A stretch of 64,000 nt of DNA from Coptis chinensis (taxonomy: Eukaryota; Streptophyta; Magnoliopsida; Ranunculales; Ranunculaceae), in the NCBI GenBank assembly GCA_015680905.1, contig CM027380.1, positions 105,305,001 through 105,369,000 of the forward strand, read 5' to 3'. This document shows, piece after piece, positions 21,667 to 34,449 of this stretch (position 1 is the first letter of the stretch; every line of letters begins with the position of its first letter). The notes below the pieces were generated by a model. The model saw only the letters and a list, made by a program, of their open reading frames with translations, was not told the DNA's origin and made no database searches. Made by a program: the position numbers and the translations under genes.

Positions 21667-24301
21667 TGTAAAGTCCCCGAATTATTATTAAGGGTATTTG
21701 TGTAAATTTCATATCAAATCTAGGGTCATTTATGTAAATTGGTCGTCGGGTTTATGTTTCAAAACGTCACGTAAATGGATGAAACTTAACTTCGGACTCA
21801 TAAGTCCACGTTAGGTAGCGACCATAGGCGAAAAGTTGACAAAATGCCTAAAATGGTTAAGCGGTTTTTTGCGTCAAGAAAAGCACGAAGTTAACAGCTT
21901 ACATGCATGAGTGGGTTATTGTTATAGCCTGCGGTGAGATGGAATATAGAAGACTAAATTTAGCGGGATGGGCCGAAAAATAATCAAGACGCTAAGTCAA
22001 ATTAGTGGGGGTTAGCGCTAATTAGGACCTTAAGCTTAAATTGCAATATATTGGGCTCGGGCCTAAAGATATCGGCCCAAATAGGAAAAAGAAAACGAAA
22101 ATCGCGAAATGGGCCCAAAACAGAAATCGCGAAAACAACCCAAATCGCACCCATCTTCCCCAATTTTCTCAATTCTTAAAACCCTAAGAGAGAGAAACTT
22201 AATTCTCCCCAATTTCAGTAATCCAAACCCATAATTCCTCACCCCAATCTTAGTAAAACTAAAATCCAAGCGTGAAGATTCAAAAAATTATTGGATTTGT
22301 TTCAGACATTGCCGCCCATTTGGTGAGTTAATCTGCTCCAAACAACTAGTTTGAATTCGAATTCAATAGCTTGAGGTTGTATTTGATGAGAGATATTGAA
22401 TGGGGTTGTATAATTCGACAATGAACTATTGGAGAGGAATGGCTTAACGAAATCACCGAAAATCCTTGGAGTCGCGTCGTGTTTCAAAGTGAAAGGTTAG
22501 TGAATTTAAACTTAAAGTAAATAATTTGAACTCGATTTTTATGTAGTTGGTTGTATTGAGGAAGTATAACCTGAAATGGGGTGGGGTTTAATGTCGGCGA
22601 TAGCTTCGGTTTACGCGAAGGAAAGCTGCGATTTTTGGTGGAGCGGCGAGCTAGGAACGATTTTTATTGCGACTTGGTAAGAATTTGGTTATTCATTACA
22701 ATTTCAATGAATTTATGTCGATTTATAACTGTATAAGAGTTGATTGAGTAGTGATCGAGGGATAAGAACACCCACCGATTTTATTAATTGAATTAATGTT
22801 AATTGAGAAGTGGAGAATGGGTTGTAGTTGAATTTGAATTTGGGGGAATCGATAGAATAGGATTGGCGTCGATATGAGGGGCTGCCATGGCGAAACAACC
22901 CGAGACCGTCCGAGTTACGATGCGAAATGGCCCAGCTGTAGCTCTGATGCTATGTAATATCTGAAAGTATATATATAGATATTACTATGTTTATCACGAG
23001 GGGATTTAGAAAAGGAACTGTGAATTCTATAAAGAAGGAACCTATTGTCGCATTTCGAGACGGCAGCCGGTTTAGCTCTAGGATTCCAACTGTGGTGTAC
23101 ACCTTTCGAGGTGGTGGGCCACCTTTAAAGGGATGCATCACTGGATGTAGTCCGGAATTCCTTTTCTACTTTTCTAGATAACCATGTTTATGCGTGTCAC
23201 TTGTTGTATGGTGATTAGCTTGTGTGGGGTTACATGCTACCTTGATGAGGTTTAGGCGAGGGAGTGAGAGTTTAGTCCACTCCTGGATGTGTCGATCCCT
23301 GGCGGTCTGCGATCGTCGAGCGGTTGACCGTAAGTTAGGTGACAGCCGTGGGGGTAGTGGTCACCGGGGCCACCTTTGAGCCCTAAAAGCTTTGGGGATT
23401 TTGTGTGTCTGAACAACAATTCGGCATTTCAGCTCCTTGCCGGTAAAATCGAGAAAACACACGGTGCATGGTTCCTGCCGGGAAATCTTGAACCGAGATT
23501 GCTGTGGCGGATCGGGCCGAAAACCCGCCCTCACCATTCTAATAGGATCTGGCCCGCCCCTGATAGTTGTATGATGATTGTGAAAACTCTATTTTATATA
23601 TCAATGAAGCATGTCAAGAGGATTTACGCTAGTTAGTGATGTATATATACCTAGTCACAATATTTGAATACTATTATAGAAACCCCATGTTTTAAATGTT
23701 TTCTATAAGTAAACTATTTATTGGCTATGTATGTTTTCTCTTGGGCATAGTTGTTTGCTCATCCTACTTAACATTTCAGACGACGAGCGATTTGGGAGGA
23801 GGGTTTCCCTAACCCTAGTGATGGCCGGTATGGTGATTTGGGAGGATTTCCCCATGCTTGACGAGAAGAGTCAAGTTTATATTTTGGACTGTATAGAGAT
23901 GACCTAGGTTATTCTTTTTCAGTATATAATGAGCCTAGCTCTTTTCCTTTGGTTGTATAGAAAGAGACTAGTTTCTTTTTGTTGTATATATATAGAGCTA
24001 GGTCATTTTGATGTAATAATCGTTATTTGGCAAAAGTTCTCCTTGTTTTGTAGTTATATCGTCATATCCCCATGTAGTAGTTAGAGTTAAGTGTAGTATA
24101 TATGGTTGTTGGATGTATGTATGGTTGGAGGAATGAATTATAAGATGTCGGGGGTTTATGAGCCGGTTATGACCAGGTTTTAGGGTTCTGACGTCGATCA
24201 AAAGGAAACTTCTGCCCGAAATTTGGGCGAATCGGGATAGGTGTCGGCCTCGAGATTCATTCCACGTCCTCGGGATGTGTGTTGGGTCTCGGGGCGTGAC
24301 A
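21667..24301 (+). repeat. 3' LTR of the gypsy element, about 2.6 kb
   Basis: It runs from TGTAAAGTCCCC to GGGGCGTGACA. Relative to the 5' LTR it lacks about 740 bp at about 22954, where GCTCTGATGCTATG jumps to the GTATATATATAGATATTAC segment. Confidence 0.85.
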
Positions 24302-24680
24302 AATTACCCACAACCAACAACGGCCAACGCCTCCATTCCTCCTTACTCACCCCCACAATCACAGCAGACTTCCCCCTTACGACCTGCAAACTAAAATTTA
24401 GTACAGACGATCTCTTCACATAGAAATCCTCCAACACATCTCCTAAGTGGATGTTATAACCCCTCTCATTCAACAAATCCAACACATGGAAGACCCTCCA
24501 ACTATTTCCAACGAACTGACGAGGGGCTTTTCCACAAAAATTCAAAACCTCAACGATAAGACAGGAAAATGACAACCTCATCCCAGCCTGCAACTGCCCA
24601 TAACAAACCACAACTCCCCCATCTTGGGGAACATAGTCACTATTATACAATCTCTTCTCTCCACTTTCGAAGTCGCACAT
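24302..24680 (-). pseudogene. Plant transposon protein fragment ('gypsy-type transposase', PF04195-like)
   Basis: The minus-strand frame contains LQAGMRLSFSCLIVEVLNFC followed by GKAPRQFVGNSWRVFHVL. This resembles, from memory, the conserved start of the plant family annotated as putative gypsy-type transposase: an (R/Q)AGLRFP, FVVEVLN, IAPSQL, PNSWR pattern. The frame ends where the gypsy LTR starts at 24301, so the gene is truncated at its 3' side. Upstream on the same strand (24681-25170) I cannot follow the protein further. These genes are usually carried by transposons. Confidence 0.5.
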
Positions 24681-26317
24681 GGCCAGTCAAGATTTACCCA
24701 ACCAAACTCCTCGCCATATCGCCGGATAAAGTTTACCTAGGCCCCTCACTCCTCAAATATCGTCTTCAAGAAGGCGATGAATATGAAGCCCTCAACTCCA
24801 CTTATGAACTCTAGCCTCATCATCTCCATCACTTAGCGTTTCTCTCTCCCGGCGATCTATCTCCACTTCCCACTCTCGACTATCACCGGGTCATAGACAT
24901 TATGAAATAAAAAAAAACAACAAAGATCAAGTTTTTCAAAAGAAACGCACGGAAACCAAAAAAGGACGGTAGATAGGTTGGTTTGTTTTTTCCATTTTTC
25001 TCTACTTTTTTCTTTGCGTGAATTGGTATCGAAGAACCCAAAAGGCCTTTCCCACCAAAAACCTTTGGTTTCATGCAAACCTCGAAAAACAAACTTTTTC
25101 AGATTCCCCAAAATGCAATGATAGCTCGCCTCCCTGGCGCCGGGCGATTTTTTAAATAGCCCACAAACCAAATTCTAACAGGTTCCGCGACATTTTCAAA
25201 AAGCCAATTAAACCAACCAACTATCCGACATCGTTTTAAAATTTTATTTTACCATTTTTTTCACACCACGGTTGTCCAAAAAAGTGGATAAAATAAAGGG
25301 GTTGTCTAAGTATCCTCCCCCGCTCACTACGCAAGACATCGCGGTCCACACACCCGATCGCATTCAATCCATCACCAGACCTATCCATCGAGCGCATTAA
25401 CGATCCAAAACCCAAGTCATCCCTCCTCGGAAGCTCATACCATTTATGGAAGCAAATCAACTAAATCTTAATCTCGGAGCTGGACAACGTAACAATCAAG
25501 GAAGCATTTACTTTGTAACATCGTAGAGTAATGGCGAATCATCAAGATAGCACACAAGGTGGATCTACAATTTCATAATGGGCCGAGCTAAGAAAGTCAA
25601 CTCAAACATCTATAAGTAGAGAGATTTAACTACGTGAAGTGCTTGATTCAAATTTACTCTAAGAAATTTGATAATGTAGGCAACTCTTAACCCAAGAAGA
25701 AGAGTGCATCCCCATCCCCTATCAAACAGAATATCGTGATCATTGTCCCCTAAACACCAAACATCTACAGCTATTTTGTCATCAATACTGACCAAAACAT
25801 CATGAGAGAGTTACTTCCTCATTGTCCCCGCCACGTTTCGAGGCTGCTTGATCTTTGAAAACAAGTCAGGCTTAATTGTCGTAATGTTCCTCAATATCAT
25901 CTTATTCTTGCATAGTTGCATTTTCGAATCATGATCACGAGAAAATCGACCCAAGAAGGAAGGAGTTTTCGTTGAGATTGAACTCGAGGGTTCTGAAAAA
26001 CTTATTCCAACGCTACGAAGGCCCAAGTGCCCAACAAACTCATCACTCATCACTCATACTATTCTTGGGCTTTGACTTAAGTTCTTTGCATGAGCCTCTA
26101 AGTTTCAGAAATTTGGGCTTTCTCCAGCAGAAGCACCACCATGTGTTGCCATTGTCTATCCAGCTAAAACACCCTTTCTATAATCGTAATATAAGACGTT
26201 TTCGTTATGCCTAGTTACAAAACCGATCCTCATCAAATTAGATTAGCTAGATCAGCCAATGTGACCTGAATTCAAAGGGCGAGATGCGTTGAGTTTTTAC
26301 TTTTTTTACTTTTTAAA

Positions 26318-26374
<57 letters not shown>

Positions 26375-27230
26375 CATAACATAAACGTTTAAAATTGATC
26401 CAGTCAACACAGTCACACTATAAAATTTTGGATTGAAAAAAAAAACCGCACAAATAATAGCGATATAAACTATTCTTTAGAAAAAGGTCAGATGGTTTGG
26501 GAATCATTTTGATCTGTTTATGCTTATCACGACTGTATAAAATTGGCAACGAATATGATGGACGATGATATACAAACTAACAAACATGTAAGACTGTAAT
26601 CACTGTATGATGATGATAATCTTACTTTATTAGATCTAAATCCAATAATGACGATTTACTGGTCCCAAATTTCTAAAGCAAAACTATAGTACATTCATGG
26701 AGCCCACTCTGGTCACGCCTGTCAATCATTCCTCATTAAAAGCACATGTTTCCAACCTGTTAACAAATTTTCCCAAAAAACTCCAACAAAACTACCAATC
26801 GCCCCTTTGTATCAATAAGTACAAATATTCCAATGCAAACTTGAGGCTAAATACGGTAACAAATGTTTCGCTCTAAATTGGCGCCAAATAGTCAAATACC
26901 AATTGGCAGAGCTTTAGTTTTGCGGGCCCATCTTCGTTGGCCTTTTGACTTTGGGCTTACTGTATACCCTGCTTCGGATGCAACTTAATAGATTGATTAC
27001 TCATTTGTAGTTTCTACTCATAGACTAATTGTTCCTTAATTAAAGATGCATATTTCCATTGGGGAATTGAGATCAACGGTGAATATTCCAGATGCAATAT
27101 ACACATGCATACATTAGCGTACCAGCTCATAATTAAACGATATCATCTAGAATATTAAAAGTAAACAAATAGGATTTATGTCCGAATTTAATCGAGAAGA
27201 ATACTGTTTAAACAGTTAAAAGACAACACA
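24681..27230. other. Intergenic, no gene recognised
   Basis: The stretch includes several open frames of 60-100 codons on both strands, none with family similarity that I recognise. A microsatellite at 26320-26373 is listed separately. Confidence 0.35.
26320..26373. repeat. (TA)n followed by poly(T)
   Basis: About 35 bp of TA repeats run directly into about 19 T residues. It is a simple-sequence tract. Confidence 0.95.
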
Positions 27231-27763
27231 TTTTAGTTATTTTTTCCTCAACAAACCTTCAAAACCTCCCTTCTTTCTTTCTATCTCCAATTCTCCATCA
27301 ACAAGATCAAGTAGCTAGCTGTTCGTTAGTTTGTTAATCATCTTTACTACGCAATCTAATACATCACCTCATTTCTTAATATCGTAAGATATACATTGGG
27401 TCTCTTTCGCTTTAGATTATAACTCTACTTTAATGTACGTTTACTTTGTTTCTTAATGCTCGTTTTCTTTCTTTGTGTATTTAAAGGTACAGAGGTGAAG
27501 TTTCTATATATACTTCAAGAAACTCACGAGATTCTTCTTGTTGCACGTACATACCCATTAATCCTGTATGTTAAATGCATGCCCACTTCATTTTTATTGA
27601 TATTTGATCATTTTTGAGGTTTGGGTATTAGTCTAAATGGGAGAAATAGTTGAAATATCTGATTTGGGTGTGCAGGAAATAACAGTGGGGAGAGAAAGAA
27701 AGTTGGTGGGAATTCTTGAGAGAAGGAGAAAGAAATGGAGGGTGTAGGATCATAGAGGAAAAA

Positions 27764-28301
27764 ATGGGAAAAGTTTTAAAACAAAGATTAGGATTAAAGA
27801 AGATGAGTTGTTGTGGAGCCAGTTGGAGTTTTAGAGCAACTTCAAATATGGTTGAAAGAGAAGAAGAACAAGAACAAGAATTGACAAATAACAAATGCGG
27901 GTCAGAATCAAGTAGGTAATCTTATGGATTTTGATCCGATCCAGATTGTAATGGGCCATATTCCGACAACTGGTATGAACTTAGCAACGGCATTAGCAGC
28001 TGAAAGAGAATTTAGAGCAGCCCAAGAATGGAAGGCGGGAAGTGTAGGACCTACTAGTGCAAGTCCGAAAAGAGTGTCATTGATTAGATTGCTTGAAGAA
28101 ACTGATGGTGATGATGAAGAGAAAGAGAAAGGAGTAGGGAATGAATCAATATGTTGTGTGTGTATGGGAAGAAAGAAAGGTGCAGCTTTCTATTCCATGT
28201 GGGCACACGTTTTGTAGAGTGTGTTCGAGGGAAATTTGGTTGAATCGAGGTTCTTGTCCCTTTGTAATCGTTCTGTTCTTGAGATTCTTGATATCTTTTA
28301 A
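27764..28301 (+). pseudogene. RING-finger (C3HC4) protein gene broken by three small indels
   Basis: The frame starts MGKVLKQRLGLKKMSCCGAS at 27764 and covers a variable acidic region, MNLATALAAEREFRAAQEW, and an LIRLLEETDGDDEE stretch. A C-terminal RING begins ICCVCMGRKKGAAF and its zinc ligands continue in another frame as IPCGHTFCRVCSREIWLNRG. Plant proteins of this layout are RING-type E3 ligase candidates of about 175-180 residues ending shortly after the RING. Three single-base problems break it: near 27919, near 28191 in the RING, and in a CCCTTT run near 28260. All RING cysteines and the histidine are encoded. The natural stop at 28299 overlaps the target duplication of a MITE. The breaks could be sequencing errors or true decay. 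The upstream leader (27240-27700) looks like an intron-containing 5' UTR. Confidence 0.75.
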
Positions 28302-28387
28302 TTGAGTTCGTCTACCCCACGATATCCTCATAGCTTGAGATTCTTGATATCTTTTAATTGAGTTCGTCTACTCAGGATATCTTATAA
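28278..28387 (+). repeat. About 55-bp tandem duplication spanning the RING stop and MITE start
   Basis: CTTGAGATTCTTGATATC, the stop codon TTTTAA and the MITE start GAGTTCGTCTAC occur at 28278-28332 and again directly after. The duplication must post-date the MITE insertion because it contains both gene end and MITE start. Confidence 0.85.
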
Positions 28388-28516
28388 GGACGAGATCCAA
28401 TATCGTTGGATGTGTAATCTAAGGTATGAGAATGTGAATTTTCGAACCATTAGATCACACATCCAACGGTCTCAAACCCTCATCTATATAAAGATATTCT
28501 GGTGATAGCTCAGGCC
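28304..28516. mobile_element. MITE inserted at the RING stop codon, 8-bp target duplication
   Basis: The element runs from GAGTTCGTCTAC to ATAGCTCAGGCC and is related to 6333-6528. It is flanked by the perfect 8-bp direct repeat TTTTAATT (28296-28303 and 28517-28524). An 8-bp duplication suggests the hAT superfamily. Its left end is complicated by the 55-bp tandem duplication. Confidence 0.72.
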
Positions 28517-28949
28517 TTTTAATTCACACACTTCGTGAATGTAAATTTTTATATTGATTTTGATTAATATCAATTTTATTAATTGGTTGTTACATGCTAA
28601 TTGGAATCTCTTTAGCAGGATTTTTTTGTTTTTAGTTTTGTGAATAGTGCTTTTAAAGTTCAGTGTTGTGTTGGCTGTTGGCATCTATAATCTATTTTTT
28701 AGGTCAGCATGCCCAACAGTTTTCATGTTTCATGTAAACATGGATCTGACCTTCAGAAAAATGTTGGCATTTTGCGACCTGGGATTCTGAATTCTCGATT
28801 TGTATATGTAAAGTTTTAGCGGACTGAAACTGAACGAAAGGTGGCACTTAGTAGAATCCAGTTATGCAGCTCCGACCCATGGCGGGCTATTATTCTTAAA
28901 CCCATCATATCCGGGCTTATATTTAAGGAAGCACTTGGAAGTTTAACAT

Positions 28950-29045
28950 ATCCATATCCAATAAGTAATCCATATCCATATTTATTAACTAATACATATC
29001 CATATCCATATCCAATAACTAATACATATCAATTAACTAATCCAT
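28950..29045. repeat. CATATC-rich minisatellite
   Basis: Irregular copies of CATATC and of AACTAATACATATC units are arranged in tandem over about 95 bp. Confidence 0.8.
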
Positions 29046-29099
29046 TGTTTTTTAGAATTTGTTTTTTATCCCATCGTACATTTTGAAATAATGAAATAA

Positions 29100-32000
29100 T
29101 CGTGAAACTTTGTTTTTGTTTTAGCATAACACATGAAAGGACAATTTTAATTTATATTAAATTAGAAGGCCAAATTCGAGGGTTAGTTTGGTAAGAAGGC
29201 AAATAATTATTTTTCAAATATGGACTATTTTAAAACTTTGGCTCACTATGAGCATCTTGGGAGAAAGCGGATATTAATATAGGTAGGATTGGAATTTTGG
29301 CGATTGGTAGGTTGACAAATGACCTCATCAATTCTAACTCGGCAGACCGCCTTTGTTTCGAATGGTAAAAAAATCATGCAAAGTGAAATATGTATGGTTC
29401 CTTATAGCATCTTTAATGGTAAGACCTGGAAAACACCAAATATTTTCACCAAACAAACACCAACCCAAATAAACACCAAACATCTTTAGCCCATACATCA
29501 AAAATTCGACATCAAATCCCACTACTTTGGATACACCGCACGAAAAAACTCGCGCTGCGTTTTGAACACGCACCATATAAGCCCAAACCCATGCGGTGTT
29601 ACACTCGATACTAGCATCTTATAATCTACCAAAACAGGCGTCTTTCCTCATTTCTCACTTTCTTCTCTAGAATTAAACTCCTCTCCTTAGCAAAAAATTA
29701 TATATATATAACGTTTCTTAATTAGACGGATGACCGTTTCTGGGGCGTTACTTAAAACCGAAATTTCAAAATATAATCTCATGAAGGGTTTGAAGTTGGA
29801 TCCTCAAACTCTCTCACTCACTCTCTCTCCTATTATCTCTCCAAACATAAACATAGAGTGGCGTGTCTCCTCTGCATACTCTCTCCCTCTCATGGGGTTC
29901 TTCTTTCTCTATTTCTCATCCTAAAATTCCGATTAAAAGCGAGGTTGCAAATTCGTGTGAAGAATGGTAGAGATTGAAGAAAAACAAAAAGAAAGTCATG
30001 TGGAGAAGGAGAAAACATAAGATTGTTTAGAATTTATCTCCTAGTTTTTGTTGCTTTCGGCGATTCTCGAGATTCATATAAGTTATCCCCAAAGAATGCT
30101 CCATCGCAAATGAAGTAACCTCAACTGTTTCTTACAACCATTTTGTCTTTAGGTTTGACTTCCAAGATTGGAAGGTATAGTTATTTCATGTAATTAATTT
30201 CGTTATTGTTTAATACTATGCAAGACTTGATATTTTTCTATTTACAGTTAATGAAGGATTCAGTTGTAGTTGGAGAGCTAATGCCTCATAATTGTATTGT
30301 TTCGATGGTATAAATTGTAGAAGGGTTTATTTATTTTTGGGGGTAAAGAAAGTCCTTGATTGAGTTTGGCATTAAACCGGATGGTGTTAGATATCTTATA
30401 TATGTATTATCCGGTTGGTCTTTGTTAGTAGCTCATGTAAGGATGTGTTTTTTAGTCTTAGAAAAAAAATGGAAGCGATAGGCCGATCCCGTTGGACTCT
30501 TAGCTAGCTCTTGGGCAAAAGGAATAATTTGTGTAGCATGGGCTCTGTGGAATGCTGCGTGAGTGAAAATTACAAGTGGTGCAAAGTTACTCTATAGTGA
30601 TCTTGCTAATGACATCATGTGATTGAGAAGTGGAGATGTTCATCGGGTTGTAACTTGATGGGATGAATTGATTGCATTGTAGGCGAGCTATCATCACCAC
30701 TGCATGTAGGTGGATTCAACAATGAATATATTGAGAAGATGATGTCTTCTCAAACTGTGTCAAGGGATATAAGACTCAAATTTGAGATTCAACGAAATAC
30801 CGGATCGTCTTCACAGTGTTTGCTAGGCGGGGTGCATGAGAAGTGTTATGGAAGTTGGATTGGAATAGCTATTAACTTGGTTAGTTCATGCTAAATCCAT
30901 GGTGCATCATGGTTGAAATGTGATACTTTCCTAGGTAGAAATGAATAATTGAGCAAACTTTCATGGCGTTGGTATTCTTATAATCGTCTGTTATTTATTC
31001 TTAATGTGTTAAATGGCATATGTTTTCTTCTGGCGAGTTGGGGCCGATTATTGTGTGTCTTGTTAGCTTCTGCGGTTTGTTTGAAAGTATAACCAATGGA
31101 CCGTGAAGTCATTATCAAATTTGAATGTGCTTGAATCTTTGTTAGCATGTCCATGTAATTTGCAAGATCTATTACTATCGATGTAGTATGCTTAAACAAC
31201 AACCACCACCCCAAAACTCCCCTCTTTTCAACATTTATAGTAATGTAGTTTCATCTGATGCCTTAATTGTTTTCCAATTGTTTAATGATGCCTTGAAGGG
31301 TTTGAATGTCTCCCCATGTTATGCGAAAATTGCAAATGTCTTAGCCGACTAAACTCTTTTATCTTGTCATCTAAATCAGGTGATCATCTATTTGTACATT
31401 TGCTGCCATATTATATATCAAGTGCCAATACCTGGGTTCCTATTCTTTGAGTCTTTGAATTGCATTGACATTTTTATGCGGGTAAGAAATATCGTATTTG
31501 TAGGTTTTGTGTTGAAGTCGACAACTTTGAATTTAAGTTGAATGTTTGCGGGTAATAGTCAAATGTATTGCAAAAAGGTCTTGTTCAGAATAGAAGTTCC
31601 TTGGCTAAGCGAAACTCAAAGTGGCCATAGAGAAAGTGTGGTGTTAGGAAGCTTGGGAATTTCGAGATGTGCTCACAACATCCACTTAATCAATGCTAAA
31701 ATCTTATAAGGGGTTTACATGTCTCCTTATATTTCTTAATATCGTATGTAGATCCATTGCCTTGTCTGTATAAATTATATAAAACTGATGATGGGGCCTC
31801 ATCCGTTTACGGGTAGAAAACATAGAAATGAGAATAAATTACAAACTTATAAATGAAAAAACAACAACATTGGTGGTGTTGTCATTTCAAAGATGCATGA
31901 GAATCCGAGAAAGGTGGTGTTGTCATTGACAAACACTTGCTTTGGATCGACAAGCACCTCTCTTTGCATAGTTTCTAAAAAGACATCGAATTCTCTATTC

Positions 32001-32500
32001 CTTTGTCTATAGTGATTGTTATGGCTCAATTTATAATTGGTATATCACGTTTCACATTGTAATCGTGTTGTTTGCAGATATGTTGGTACTTTACCAACTC
32101 TTGGGAGCTTGATTCGAGGATCAAGGTTTAGGTTGGCATAATTGATAACTTTCGGTCCACGATCGATAAAACGGGTAAGAATCGCTAAACTCACGGTTAT
32201 CTTGCTTGACTCACGAAGCATCGTCCTTTTATATTTCATCAATATGTTAGTGGTGGCTAGGATTTATCGAGGTTAAAATGATAAACATAGGCATTGACTT
32301 ATCTTCCATTTTGTATATGTTACATGCTTACGAGCGTCATAAACAAGTTACTTTAGGAAGCACCATAAAATCTTATTCAATAAGTAATTATCGCAGCCTT
32401 CGCATGGCATTATACCGTGATCAACAGATAGAACCCACCCAACCTCTATACAGCAATGACATCAAAGAACACGAGTCAACACTTCAAACCAATTAAATAT
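29100..32500. other. Intergenic, no gene recognised
   Basis: No open frame longer than about 80 codons is convincing. Sequence near 29400-29480 is rich in CACCAAA repeats. The rest has no identifiable transposon terminus or RNA gene that I can support. Confidence 0.35.
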
Positions 32501-32527
32501 TCCGTGCCACTACTCTTCTAAGGCTTG

Positions 32528-32640
32528 GTATGAGGAAATTTTCACGGGGAGTCTCTAAATACCTTAACAAGTTTGAGTAAAGCCCTCGATGAAATACCCT
32601 TTGTTCCCATCTCTAATTTTGATGTTGACAACATGATTGC
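32528..32640 (+). pseudogene. EF-1alpha pseudogene fragment, copy 1
   Basis: The frames YEEIF, SKYLNKF and [17 protein letters not shown] correspond to the region of translation elongation factor 1-alpha between the GTP-binding domain and domain 2 (YDEIVKEVS... IPFVPISGFEGDNMIERS). Frameshifts and stops make it non-functional. It is followed by about 260 bp that recur after copy 2 at 34450-34680, so the block was duplicated. Confidence 0.7.
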
Positions 32641-32905
32641 TTTGCCGTTAGATGGTCCTTATAACAAAAAAATTTGGTTTTTACTCCGAAAAAAAGAATT
32701 TAAAAAATGAGCTACATTTGGTTATTGGTTTATGTATATAATGACAATTTTGATATGAATTATTTAACTGTTTCTTAAATAGTAATTGCTTCTCGATTGT
32801 TTAGTCTCATTTTAGCGATATGGAGAAAAACTTTAATATGTTTTTTTTTTTTTTTTAATACATTGCTTATCTAAGCGGTATTCCCTGATTATGTGGACAG
32901 GATCA
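32641..32905 (+). repeat. Duplicated segment after EF-1alpha copy 1
   Basis: The stretch GATGGTCCTTATAA through GGTATTCCCT recurs at about 34450-34680 with small changes, including GAGCTACATTT and GAATTATTTAACTG motifs. It marks the boundary of a duplicated block containing EF-1alpha sequence. Confidence 0.8.
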
Positions 32906-33656
32906 AAGCTATAGAAGTGGGCCTTTGAAACGACTTAACTGTTGTCACCACATGTATGATGAGGCAATGTGTAACATGTATAAAAGCTCATACACTTTAT
33001 AGAAACCTTCTAAAACCATAAACTTTCTGTTCCTAAAATGGAAGGTTAATGCACTAGAATAGATCTTAAACTCACGCCGAGATGCCCCACATCTTCAAAA
33101 TTCAATCACAGACCTTTTTTCTCGCTTCATATCGACTTCAAATTTCCCAAAAATGGACAGATCCATCTGCTGAGAAGTTGAAGGGTGTTGGGATTGAAAA
33201 GAGAGAAGTTATCCAAGTTTGGTTGGGTCCCTTTGTGAAAAGCGTTGTTGGTTTCCACGGCTGCTTTGCTCTACGCAGCTTCTGGTATGATTTGTTGTGA
33301 TTCTCTAGCTCTTTCCGAATCACTCCACGGCTGCTTTCCCTGTTTCTCAAGCTCGCGAGGTAATTTAATTTGTATATATTCATTTTTAGTTCTTAGTTAA
33401 TAATCAATGTAACTCTGCTTTCCGCTTTATATTTTAGTTTTATAATTTAGTGAAACTATAGTTTCTCAAAACCAAAATAAGTAGTTTATTAATTAATATA
33501 TTGTGAATGCAGGTGAACTGCGTTTTATATTAATTAGCTTTTTGTTAGACTTTTAAGTATATACATAAATAGGCCAATCCTATAGCCAATGCCAGGTGTC
33601 CAATAGTGCCAACCTGAACTTGATACATTAACTAACCGGTGTCGGAGCTTGGTGCT

Positions 33657-33667
33657 GCAGTTATAAA
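33657..33667 (+). promoter_or_regulatory. Possible TATA box upstream of EF-1alpha copy 2
   Basis: TTATAAATAG lies about 170 bp before the EF-1alpha-like sequence. It could be a chance AT motif. Confidence 0.25.
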
Positions 33668-33842
33668 TAGGCCGGCGCCTTTGCAAATTTCCATCGCTCC
33701 AATCCTAAAACTTTGATATTCCTTCATTTGTTTAACCAAGGGTTAGGTACTTTGAAGTTTGAACTATATATACATCCTAATCGCTAAGAAAACATATTAC
33801 GGAACACATTGGTTACAAAAATGGAGGAATTCTCCCCGTGGG

Positions 33843-34256
33843 TTAACGGATCTTATTTCACGGGAGTCTCTACCTACCCCGAACAAGGTTGAGTACGATA
33901 CGATGAAATACCCTTTGTTCCCATCTCTGATTTTGAGATTGACATCATGATTGAAAGGTCTACCAACCTTGATTGTTCCAAGGGCTCATCCCTCCTTGAG
34001 GCACTTGACTTGATCTCAGAACCCAATAGACCCACATACAAGCCACTACGTCTCCCACTTAAGCATGTTTACAAGATTGGTAGTATTGGGCGTGGTCGGG
34101 TTGGTCATGTCGGCACTCGGGTTTGATCAAACCTGGTATGGTTATCACCTTTGGCACTATTGGATATACCAATGAAGTTAAGTCGAATCGAAATGCACCA
34201 TGAGGCTCTTCAAAGAACCGCTACCCGGTGACAATGGTGGTTTTAAAGTAGAGATT
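33843..34256 (+). pseudogene. EF-1alpha pseudogene fragment, copy 2
   Basis: The sequence covers [20 protein letters not shown] and the following domain-2 start: [30 protein letters not shown], then IKPGMVITFG and EMHHEAL in other frames. These match plant EF-1alpha, which delivers aminoacyl-tRNA to the ribosome. At least three frameshifts and the absence of introns suggest a decayed retrocopy. Copy 1 is shorter, lacking about 500 bp after the NMI position. Confidence 0.82.
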
Positions 34257-34449
34257 GTTGCATTCATTCAATTATCGGCTTGACTTCAATTGGTGTCTCA
34301 TAATTAGTTCTAGCTCTAAAGATTCTTTCTGCGATAGTCTAAAATTTTAATTCTTATTGAATACATGCTCTCTGCCTTGGTTTAGAGGTATGAACGTTTA
34401 GAGTAGAACATTCCATATAATAATTGTGTATGTCATTTATCACTTTTGT

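Larger units (their letters stand above)
14394..24301 (+). mobile_element. Ty3/gypsy chromovirus (Tekay/Del-like), internally deleted
   Basis: LTRs of about 3.4 kb (14394-17771) and 2.6 kb (21667-24301) begin TGTAAAGTCCCC and the second ends GGGGCGTGACA. Between them are a primer site, gag, protease, reverse transcriptase, the end of the integrase and a C-terminal chromodomain-like segment. RNase H and most of the integrase are missing between about 20780 and 20800, so the element is non-autonomous. The C-terminal motif VEEATWEKEADMRQQYPELF is typical of Tekay/Del chromoviruses. No target-site duplication is found: the 5' flank is a copia LTR and the 3' flank is an unrelated transposon protein. 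Confidence 0.88.
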
